35,744 nt of DNA from an uncultured bacterium. GTDB taxonomy: Bacteria > Verrucomicrobiota > Kiritimatiellia > CAIKKV01 > CAIYGI01. The translations under genes and the position numbers were made by a program. The stretch lies in NCBI GenBank assembly GCA_903925685.1, contig CAIYGI010000330.1, positions 1 to 35,744 on the forward strand, given 5' to 3'. Every line of letters starts with the position of its first letter. Position 1 is the first letter of the stretch. The notes under the pieces were generated by a model. That model saw only the letters and a program-made list of their open reading frames with translations. It made no database searches and was not told the DNA's origin. Below are positions 1-7,231 of the stretch, piece by piece.

Positions 1-84
1 CGCGTCATCCCCAAACCATTCCACAAACTCCTGGTACGTGCGCGGATAGTCGATTCCGGCCTTGGGTCCTATGCGGTCGTCCAT
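1..84 (-). mobile_element. IS1595 family (ISXO2-like) transposase, N-terminal 28 codons only; continues off the left edge
   Basis: Reverse-strand translation from the ATG at 84-82 reads MDDRIGPKAGIDYPRTYQEFVEWFGDDA with no stop to position 1. It resembles the N-terminus of ISXO2/IS1595 transposases (YPRT..EF..WF pattern before the zinc-ribbon). It is absent from the ORF track because it is truncated. Confidence 0.7.
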
Positions 85-133
85 GCCCACGGACACTACA
101 CCTTGTGGTCGTTTGCGTCAAGTGGATACCCCC
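85..133. mobile_element. Probable terminal end of the IS1595-like element (5' UTR plus terminal inverted repeat)
   Basis: Read from the element end on the minus strand: gggggtatccacttgacgcaaacgaccacaagg, just upstream of the transposase start. A G-run followed by an ACTT-containing terminus is compatible with IS1595-family ends. The exact boundary (~131-133) is uncertain. Confidence 0.45.
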
Positions 134-463
134 TTTTCCATTATATACTCCAACGCCAATGTCAATATCTATAACATCCCCAATATGACGAACATATTCA
201 TGACGGCTTCCTGCACCTCGCAGACCAATGGGCTTCAGGGCACCGGCAACACGACCAACCCTCCGCAGTTCGTAAATGTCGCGGGGCGGGATTACCATTT
301 GAAATCCACGTCGCCCTGCGTCAACACCGGGATGAACCAGCTTTGGTGGATGACTGGCGCGACGGATTTGGACGGCCAGCGGCGCATTGACCCCGTCTCC
401 GGCATCGTGGATATGGGCTGCTACGAATACGCGACCAGAGGCACGATGTTCATTATACGGTAA
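134..463 (+). pseudogene. C-terminal fragment of a choice-of-anchor Q / right-handed beta-helix type surface protein, truncated by the IS end
   Basis: Reading frame of ORF 62..463: NPPQFVNVAGRDYHLKSTSPCVNTGMN...ATDLDGQRRIDPVSGIVDMGCYEY matches the typical C-terminus (F.....DYHL...SPC.NTG...DLDG..R...G.VDMG.YEY). The first ~23 residues of the ORF come from the IS end. Confidence 0.7.
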
Positions 464-492
464 GCGTAACCGCTCAGTAGTCAGGAGACGGA

Positions 493-515
493 ATTCAGAA
501 TCCTGAATTCTGAAT
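493..515. repeat. Inverted repeat ATTCAGAAT-cctga-ATTCTGAAT
   Basis: Perfect 9-bp arms 493-501 / 507-515. Confidence 0.8.
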
Positions 516-518
516 GCT

Positions 519-555
519 GCGCTTGCAAAACCGACGAAGGAGGTTTTGCAAGCGC
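519..555. repeat. Perfect 14-bp stem-loop GCGCTTGCAAAACC-gacgaagga-GGTTTTGCAAGCGC
   Basis: Arms 519-532 and 542-555 are exact reverse complements; the stem is followed by ttcgtttatt. Possible terminator or dispersed repeat element. Confidence 0.8.
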
Positions 556-931
556 TTCGTTTATTAGGTTTCGTGAGTGGCTGATTCGCTAAAGGAGAAG
601 CACGATGAGACAGGGAATGGCAATGTGGGGATCGGCACATCGCTGATGGGTGGGGCGAACCGTCCCTGGTGAGCCGTAGCTGGATTGTCCCAAACCAGAG
701 GGCACTCCTGTCTGAAAGCAGGCCACGTTTGCCGTGAAGTTTGCCCCCGGTAATCCGTATGCGCTGGTTTGTCAGATAGTGTTTGGCAAACGGCGCTAAA
801 GAATGGACAAAACGTGCTTCCCCCTTCCGTGCTGACGAATGGTGACAAGGCCAGCATCTGGCGGGCGGCTTGCAGGGAAAGCTAACGACGACGGATCGAG
901 CGGATTACGGAGTAATGAGAAGGAGATTGCC

Positions 932-2074
932 GTGAATCAAGCAGGGATAGGAAACATGAGAGTGACATTGGGGCAACCGGTGGTCGTGGGAGAGGGCATC
1001 GGCCATTATTGGTTTCCGGGCGCGGAGCGCTTTCCCACGGGCGAGGTCATGGTCGGTTGGGGGCTCACCGCCGACAGCGCCTCGAATGCGGTGTCCGCGG
1101 CGATGTATGCGCTCTCGACGGATGAGGGCGCCACCTGGCCGTTCAAGTGTGAGATTTCCTCTGGCGCTAGTCTGCGTTTTACGCGAGCCGACGGCTGTAT
1201 TGCCGGCACCGGCTTCAATGGTCCGCCAGACCCGTTCGATCAGTCGCGTAGGGTGCGACTCCACTATGTCGTCTGGTCCAATGGCGGGCGGCGCTATACG
1301 CTGGAACCGCACACCGTGTTCATCGAAGGCTTCCCGCGCGATCTGCGCCGATCCCCGAACGAAGGCCTCTGGAGCCGCGAATGGCCGCTGGGCCTTAAAC
1401 TCAACGGGGATTGCGTCAGGTTGGGAGGAACTGTGCTCGCCACCGCCTACGCGCAATACGAATGGGAAGAGAAAACGTGTGTGGTGGCGATCGAGTCCCG
1501 GGACGAGGGGCATACCTGGCGGTATGTCAGCGAGATTTTCTCGGCCTACGCCCTGCCGGACATGGTCGAGGGCGCGAACGAGGCCAGTCTGGTCCAATTG
1601 GCGGATGGCGACATTCTCTGCGTGGCCCGCACGGGCAATGGGCGGTATGGCAACCGGCCGCTGATCCAGACGCGCAGCGCCGATGGCGGGCGGACTTGGG
1701 CGACTCCCCGGCGCATTGCCCCGTTCAGCGTCTATCCGTGCCTGCGGCGGCTGGCGAACGGCGTGCTGGCGCTTTCCACCGGTCGGCCCGGGCTGTTCCT
1801 CTGGCTCTGCGAGGATGCGCGGGGCGACCAATGGCTGCCGGTGGATATCACGGCCCATCACAACGCGGTCATGGACGCCGGCCACCATATAACTGATGGC
1901 GAACTGTTTGAAGGCGAAAGCCAGACCACGTCCTACACGCAGATGGTTCCGCTGGCGCCGGACCGTTTGCTCTATGTTTACGACCGCACGCCGTTCGGCT
2001 GGAAACCCGTGCCGGCAGACTCGTGGGAACGAAGTCGCATTTATGCTCTGCCGATCCGGGTGGAACGGGCGTAA
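932..2074 (+). CDS. Sialidase / BNR-repeat (Asp-box) family protein
   Basis: Asp-box-like motifs STDEGATW, SRDEGHTW, SADGGRTW. GTG start at 932 preceded by AAGGAG; ORF track start 839 looks too far upstream. Confidence 0.8.
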   Translation: MNQAGIGNMRVTLGQPVVVGEGIGHYWFPGAERFPTGEVMVGWGLTADSASNAVSAAMYALSTDEGATWPFKCEISSGASLRFTRADGCIAGTGFNGPPDPFDQSRRVRLHYVVWSNGGRRYTLEPHTVFIEGFPRDLRRSPNEGLWSREWPLGLKLNGDCVRLGGTVLATAYAQYEWEEKTCVVAIESRDEGHTWRYVSEIFSAYALPDMVEGANEASLVQLADGDILCVARTGNGRYGNRPLIQTRSADGGRTWATPRRIAPFSVYPCLRRLANGVLALSTGRPGLFLWLCEDARGDQWLPVDITAHHNAVMDAGHHITDGELFEGESQTTSYTQMVPLAPDRLLYVYDRTPFGWKPVPADSWERSRIYALPIRVERA

Positions 2075-2131
2075 GGCAAGGGCGATCTACCGTGGATTTC
2101 GCCAACGTCAAAGATCATGAAAGGATGCCCC

Positions 2132-2881
2132 ATGAATTATGAAACGATCCATCAGGCCGCCCTGCAGGGCGATCTGGATGACATCAAACGGCATTTGCAG
2201 CAGGGGGCGCCCATCGACGCCAGGAATAGAGACAACCGAACACCGCTGATGCGGGCGGCGGGCAACAGTCACTGGCCGGCGGTGGAGTATCTGGTGGAGA
2301 AGGGCGCGAATATCAATGCCCGGGACGATCATGAAACAACCCCGCTGCTGGTGGGCGCGGTGCTGCAGGACCTGAACATGGTCAAGTTTTTGGTCTCGAA
2401 GGGCGCGGATGTCAACGCCGTCGACAAGGACGGCATGACGCCGCTTATCTTTGCCGGAGGGAATGGTTTTGTGAGTATTGTTGCCTATTTCGTCGAGAAA
2501 GGCGCGAATGTCCATGCCGCCAACAATGCGGGGGTGACGTCGCTGATGAAGGCGGCGGTCAATGGACACTTCGAAAGCCTGGAGATCGTCAAATACTTGG
2601 TGGAGAGGGGCGCGGATATCGACGCCCGGAACACGTACGGCATGACGCCGTTGATGGGGGCCGTGGTCAATGGTCACCTGGAAATCGTCAAGTGTCTCGT
2701 GGAGAAAGGCGCGGATGTCAATTTGCGGAACAAGCAGGGCATGACGCCGCTGACGAGGGCCATACATGCCAGGCGCCAGACTATCGTGGAGTTCCTGCGG
2801 CAACACGGCGCCGTGTCGATTAGATCCAAGACCGTTTTGCTGGGTAGGCACGATCAAACTCGCGGGAAAACAAACATCTGA
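2132..2881 (+). CDS. Ankyrin-repeat protein
   Basis: At least six ANK-like repeats (e.g. GMTPLMGAVVNGHLEIVKCLVEKGADVNLRNKQ). Start at 2132 preceded by aaagg; 2117 is the alternative. No signal peptide apparent. Confidence 0.9.
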   Translation: MNYETIHQAALQGDLDDIKRHLQQGAPIDARNRDNRTPLMRAAGNSHWPAVEYLVEKGANINARDDHETTPLLVGAVLQDLNMVKFLVSKGADVNAVDKDGMTPLIFAGGNGFVSIVAYFVEKGANVHAANNAGVTSLMKAAVNGHFESLEIVKYLVERGADIDARNTYGMTPLMGAVVNGHLEIVKCLVEKGADVNLRNKQGMTPLTRAIHARRQTIVEFLRQHGAVSIRSKTVLLGRHDQTRGKTNI

Positions 2882-2893
2882 GGGACGTTCGAG

Positions 2894-5416
2894 ATGAGAC
2901 TAAGCGCCGTGTCATACTGGGGGCGAGGGGCGTTCACGGCTTTATGCTTATGCGGCTGGATGGCAACCAAGCCCGCGTTCGGCGAAACGTTTCTGGTCAA
3001 GGAGGGACAGCCGCTGGCAAACATTGTGATTGCCGAAAAGCCGCCGCGGATGGTGAAGCTGGCGGCGAAAGAACTGCAGGCCTACATCGAAAAGATATCC
3101 GGCGCGAAACTGGCGATCACGAATGCGCCCGGAACGAGTGTGCCCGCCCACATCTACGTGGGCCGCAGCGCGGAAACCGACACGCTCAAGATCACGGACG
3201 AGGGTCTGAAGTACGGCGCGTTCAAGATGGTGTCCGGGGATAACTGGCTGGCGCTGGTGGGCCATGACAGCGACCACACGCCGCCGATGCCCTATGTTGG
3301 TAGCGGAGGAGCGGCTGCGATACCTGCATTTCTGAAGAGATGGGATGCGGATGTGGAGGCGCGGGCGCAACGTCAGGGGTTCAAATTGGAGGGCGAAAAA
3401 TGGTATTCGCCTTATGCCCGTGATATCTGGAAGGAATACAGCCAGGCGATGGGGATTCATGAAAAGGACGAGCGCGGCTCGCTCAACGCCGTGTACGCGT
3501 TCTTAAGGGACCAGGGCGTGCGCTGGTATATGCCCGGCGAGCTGGGCGAAATCGTTCCGAAAAACAAAAGCATCGAACTGCCATCCGTGGACAAGACCGT
3601 GCGGCCGGATTTCGCTATCCGCTCCTTTTACCAGTTCTATAAGGAATTTCTCGGCGCCAGCCGTGATGAAATCCTGTGGCAATTGCGTCTTGGGCTCAAT
3701 AAAGCCCCCGATCTGTTCGGTAACAGCTATGATGTGGGTATGGCCCATGGCATTGGAAATGTAATTGGTCGGGAGGAAACGAAACAGGCGCACCCGGAGT
3801 ACTATAAACTGGAGAACGGCAAACGGAAGAATGACAAGGAGATCGAGCCCTGTCTTTCCTCGCCGGGGCTTTTCGCATCGAACGTCAAGTATGTCCGCGC
3901 CCTTTTCGAACTTTACAACGAACCGACGGTCTCAGTCATGATGACCGACGGACTGGGTTCCATTTGCAGGTGTGAACTCTGCAAGGGGAAGGAAACGCTG
4001 GAGCGGGGGAATAATGGATTTGCCTCGGACTATATATGGGATTACGTCAACCGCATCGCCCGGGAGGTGTACAAGACAAATCCAGACAAAATGATTAGCT
4101 GTTTAGCCTATGGCGGCTACCGTCTGCCACCAAGCAACATCGATCAGCTGAGTCCCAATATCGTTGTCGGTCTCTGCCAGTGGCGATCGGATGCCTTCAA
4201 CGACTTTCTGCCCAAGAAAAAGGAGGAAACGATCCGCTTCCGCGAGGAATGGCTGAAGAAGATCCCGAAAGGGCACACGCCCTTTTTCATCTACGACAAC
4301 TACCGCTATGCCGTACCCGGTTTTCCGGGACAATTCAGCCCCGTCTATTTCCCCCATGCGATTGCCGCGGATCTGCGTTCACTCAAGGGGATTTCCCTGG
4401 GAGACTATATCGAGGTTTATCGGGAAAACCGGAAAGACCTGGAACCGGGCATGGGTGTCACCCATCTCAACCTGTATGTGACGACTCGGTTCTTGTGGGA
4501 TGCGGATCAGGATGTAGACAAGATGCTGAACGAATATTATACGCTCTTCTACGGGCCGGCAGCCGCGGAGATGAAGGCGTTTATTGAGTATAGTGAAGCC
4601 AATTTGATGTATATGAGCAAGAATATCGGCACGATCGAGCAGATCTTCGCATTGCTGAACAAGGCGCAAGCGAAGGTTGCGCCCGAGTCGCTGTACGCCA
4701 AACGGATCAAACTCATTGCCGACCATATACGCCCGATGAAGGATCTCCGTGCACAGCTCGCCAAGGGGCGCGGCCCCGTGCCCGAAGCGCGGGTCAGGGA
4801 CTGCGACGCGCAAGCGGCGACAAATCTCAAATTGGACGGCAAGCTGGATGACGCGTTCTGGCAGGGGCTTGAGTCTTACGAACTCAAGGAGGTGGCGACG
4901 GGGCGGCGGGCTTCCTGCGGAACCAGGTTCAGGATGGGCTATGCGGGCGACAACCTGTATATCGGCATTGAGTGCAAAGGCTCCTCCAAGACGGCGTTGA
5001 CCAACACCACGCCCCAGCGCGATAACAAGGCGATTACCGAGGGGGAGGACGTTGAGATCATGCTGGAGACCCAGAATCATTCCTATTATCACCTCGCCAT
5101 CAGCCCTGCCGGAGGGCTGCTGGATACCGATTTCAAAAATGGGAACACGCTCTGGTCTTCCAACGCGGAGCTTGCCACCCATATCGAAGGGGATTCCTGG
5201 AGCGTGGAGATTCGCCTTCCGATATTCCCCCCGACACAGGCGGACATTCTCCCCCTGCTCGGCGTGGCCGGAGACAAACCGAGCGAAACAGATCCGTGGT
5301 ATTTCAATGTCTGCCGCCATGCCGTCAATGAGAAAGGAGCGGAATTGTCTGCCTTTTCCCCGACAGGGGGCGGGTTCCAGGCTCCGAAGATGTTCGCGAG
5401 ACTGTATGTGAAATGA
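2894..5416 (+). CDS. Secreted DUF4838 domain protein with C-terminal CBM9-like domain
   Basis: N-terminal signal-like segment; ...AAKELQAYIEKISGAKLAI... (alpha-glucuronidase N-domain-like); DUF4838-type core (FYQFYKEFLGA...CRCELCKG...); C-terminal LDGKLDDAFWQG...FRMGYAGDNLYIGIEC resembles CBM9-like domains. Confidence 0.85.
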   Translation: MRLSAVSYWGRGAFTALCLCGWMATKPAFGETFLVKEGQPLANIVIAEKPPRMVKLAAKELQAYIEKISGAKLAITNAPGTSVPAHIYVGRSAETDTLKITDEGLKYGAFKMVSGDNWLALVGHDSDHTPPMPYVGSGGAAAIPAFLKRWDADVEARAQRQGFKLEGEKWYSPYARDIWKEYSQAMGIHEKDERGSLNAVYAFLRDQGVRWYMPGELGEIVPKNKSIELPSVDKTVRPDFAIRSFYQFYKEFLGASRDEILWQLRLGLNKAPDLFGNSYDVGMAHGIGNVIGREETKQAHPEYYKLENGKRKNDKEIEPCLSSPGLFASNVKYVRALFELYNEPTVSVMMTDGLGSICRCELCKGKETLERGNNGFASDYIWDYVNRIAREVYKTNPDKMISCLAYGGYRLPPSNIDQLSPNIVVGLCQWRSDAFNDFLPKKKEETIRFREEWLKKIPKGHTPFFIYDNYRYAVPGFPGQFSPVYFPHAIAADLRSLKGISLGDYIEVYRENRKDLEPGMGVTHLNLYVTTRFLWDADQDVDKMLNEYYTLFYGPAAAEMKAFIEYSEANLMYMSKNIGTIEQIFALLNKAQAKVAPESLYAKRIKLIADHIRPMKDLRAQLAKGRGPVPEARVRDCDAQAATNLKLDGKLDDAFWQGLESYELKEVATGRRASCGTRFRMGYAGDNLYIGIECKGSSKTALTNTTPQRDNKAITEGEDVEIMLETQNHSYYHLAISPAGGLLDTDFKNGNTLWSSNAELATHIEGDSWSVEIRLPIFPPTQADILPLLGVAGDKPSETDPWYFNVCRHAVNEKGAELSAFSPTGGGFQAPKMFARLYVK

Positions 5417-5502
5417 GTTTCCAACGAAGAGAATGTCGGGGTCAAAATAGTCATCCGCACGATCTTGCGGCTTCGCACCCGAATGAAGCACAGTCTGTTT
5501 GC

Positions 5503-5530
5503 CTAGGTTCGAGTCCTAGCCGGGCAACCA
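5503..5530 (+). tRNA. Isolated 3' tRNA fragment (T-arm, 3' acceptor strand, discriminator A, encoded CCA)
   Basis: CTAGG-TTCGAGT-CCTAG (5-bp stem, canonical 7-nt TTCRANY loop), then CCGGGCA-A-CCA. No matching 5' half (expected TGCCCGG plus D and anticodon arms) lies upstream. Confidence 0.7.
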
Positions 5531-5567
5531 TTCGATCGCAAGCATCAAGCGGATGAAGCTAGGGAAT

Positions 5568-5594
5568 GCCGCAAGTTTGGCCGGAACTTGCGGC
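5568..5594. repeat. Perfect 10-bp stem-loop GCCGCAAGTT-tggccgg-AACTTGCGGC
   Basis: Exact inverted arms between the tRNA fragment and the 3' end of the HU gene. Confidence 0.75.
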
Positions 5595-5663
5595 GCATGG
5601 ACCCGCGCGTTGCCCATTAGCGCGCGAACGGCGCACCTGACCGCGGCGTTGCGTTGCGTCCGG

Positions 5664-5942
5664 TCACCCCGGAGCCAGGATCGCGTCCTTGGCGGCCTTG
5701 GCGATCTTGAACTTCAGGACGGTCTTGGCGGGAATCTGGATCGCCGCGCCGGTGGCGGGATTGCGGCCCGTCCGGGCCTTGCGCTCAACCTTGACGAGCT
5801 TGCCTAGTCCCGGGATTACAAAGCCGTCCGCGGCTTCCCTGACCGCCATCTTGGCCAGGACCTCGAGCATTTCCGCCGCCTGCTTCTTTTCGACCCCGAC
5901 AGTCTCCGCCAACTCCGCAACGATTTCATGCTTGGTCTTCAT
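5664..5942 (-). CDS. HU family DNA-binding protein
   Basis: MKTKHEIVAELAETVGVEKKQAAEML...VIPGLGKLVKVERKARTGRNPATGAAIQIPAKTVLKFKIAKAAKDA: HU/IHF signature. Start at 5942 preceded by AGGAGG on the minus strand. Confidence 0.93.
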   Translation of the reverse strand: MKTKHEIVAELAETVGVEKKQAAEMLEVLAKMAVREAADGFVIPGLGKLVKVERKARTGRNPATGAAIQIPAKTVLKFKIAKAAKDAILAPG

Positions 5943-6182
5943 AACGCCTCCTGTTGGGTTTACCGACATCACTGGAATCTATGCCCTTGAAGCGAATGAG
6001 ACAAGAAAAATATCGCGCCCAACGTCAATCCGCTCCGCTGCCATGCCGGATGTCCCACCACAGATGTTTTCAAAACTGATTCATTCTGCCGTTATCTCTG
6101 CTCTTGCCGCAAGTGCCGCTGAGGGGCGCGCGTCAGCGCGTAACCTCGGGCGGTTGTTCTGCGCTTCCGTTTCCTTCTTCAA

Positions 6183-6443
6183 TCATCTATAGATCAACGG
6201 AAAAGATTCCGGTTGGGCGAGGGAGTCAAGGCAGAGATCAACGTCGAGAGCCGGCCAGCGAAGATGGTCGCCGTGGAGAAAGTCCACGTTCAGGATCTCC
6301 TCGATTCTCGCCGTTCGGAACCATGGAAAGTCCTGATAGGGAAGAAAATATTCCTTATCTTCTACCAGCAGCCAGAAGCCGAAGCGGTCAATATTGGTCA
6401 CTTCAATTTGTAAAGTGCTTGCGCCACGCGTCGAGGATGTCAT
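6183..6443 (-). CDS. DUF2442 domain-containing protein
   Basis: VTNIDRFGFWLLVEDKEYFLPYQDFPWFRTARIEEILNVDFLHGDHLRWPALDVDLCLDSLAQPESFPLIYR: characteristic DUF2442 sequence. Confidence 0.88.
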   Translation of the reverse strand: MTSSTRGASTLQIEVTNIDRFGFWLLVEDKEYFLPYQDFPWFRTARIEEILNVDFLHGDHLRWPALDVDLCLDSLAQPESFPLIYR

Positions 6444-6642
6444 TTCGCTTTTCCTCCACTGTTCTCTTCAACTCCGTCACCTGTTCCTGTGACAGGCCGT
6501 GATTTCTTGCGATCTCGACGGTCGGCTCCAGCCAGAACTTGGCCTCGCCGTCTTGGCAGGATGCGTGGACATGCGCACGGCGTTATTCGCGCGAGAAAAA
6601 GAAGAACCGATATGCCTTCCATCGAAACACCGTCGGACTCAT
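6403..6642 (-). pseudogene. DUF4160 domain-containing protein with in-frame stop
   Basis: Minus-strand reading MSPTVFRWKAYRFFFFSRE*RRAHVHASCQDGEAKFWLEPTVEIARNHGLSQEQVTELKRTVEEKRNDILDAWRKHFTN*. Internal TAA at 6585-6583. The 3' end overlaps the DUF2442 start. Confidence 0.82.
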
Positions 6643-6795
6643 GAGAATAGATTATCCTTTCCAATTCCTTCTTTCAATTCTTCTGATCGAACGTATTATG
6701 AACCCCTATCCTTTTTCCTTAGAACAAGGGTTTGAAGAAGTTCACGACCTTTCCGAAGTCATGGAGGGCGTCCTACGCGACACGCACCCGAGATT

Positions 6796-6846
6796 GGCTT
6801 GCCATCCGTAGCTCAAGCCCGTCTGCGGGCGCTGAGCGTAGGATGG
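6796..6846. repeat. Imperfect hairpin CCATCC..CTCA.GCCCG-tctg-CGGGC..TGAG..GGATGG adjoining the tRNA-Ser 3' end
   Basis: Inverted arms ccatccgtagctcaagcccg / cgggcgctgagcgtaggatgg with internal mismatches. Confidence 0.6.
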
Positions 6847-6936
6847 CGGAGAGGGAGGGATTTGAACCCTCGGTACCGGTTAACCCAGTACGGCGGTTTA
6901 GCAAACCGCTGCTTTCGACCACTCAGCCACCTCTCC
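6844..6936 (-). tRNA. tRNA-Ser (anticodon GCT), CCA encoded
   Basis: Reverse complement GGAGAGGtggctgagtggtcgaaagcagcggtttGCTaaaccg...gagggTTCAAATccctcCCTCTCCGCCA: acceptor, anticodon, long variable and T arms all recognisable. Confidence 0.95.
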
Positions 6937-7076
6937 AGAAAGCATCCGGCGATCATACGGAATCCATGGGATCGAAGACAAGCCTGAAACCCGACCCGCT
7001 CACACACCGGGCGCATGGCAATTCTGTTGGGCTTTTCCCTTTACGCCTTGACGCTAAGTTCGAGCGACCGTTGCTT

Positions 7077-7193
7077 GGACAGGATGAACAGGATTCAACA
7101 GGATTTCGTGCTGCCGCCCGCCTTTGACGGACGGCACACCCTTGAATATGCGCCATCCATCACAATCCTGCTTCATCCTGTTAATCCTGTCTA
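7077..7193. repeat. Inverted pair of 'ACAGGATnAACAGGAT' repeat tracts (7077-7108 and 7161-7193)
   Basis: Left: gacaggatgaacaggattcaacaggattt. Right, reverse-complemented: gacaggattaacaggatgaagcaggattg. ~28-nt arms with a few mismatches. Confidence 0.75.
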
Positions 7194-7231
7194 CGCCCCC
7201 TGCATGACCCCAACGCAACCGCAATGCGTCC

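Noticed and set aside
564-857. 97-aa minus ORF in the spacer before the sialidase-like gene
   Set aside because: Low-complexity P/S/F composition, no motif; likely non-coding intergenic sequence.
839-931. Upstream 31-codon extension of the sialidase-like ORF
   Set aside because: The GTG at 932 has a good Shine-Dalgarno (AAGGAG) and the extension shows no conserved features.
2108-2857. 249-aa minus ORF with periodic 'HQRRHAVxVxGVDIRA' repeats
   Set aside because: Periodicity is the antisense image of the ankyrin repeats on the + strand.
5553-5807. 84-aa + ORF overlapping the HU gene
   Set aside because: Antisense to HU; no support.
6732-7127. ORF containing 'MAEREGFEPSVPVNPVRRFSKPLLSTTQP'
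   Set aside because: Translation artefact across the tRNA-Ser(GCT) gene, a well-known spurious ORF type.
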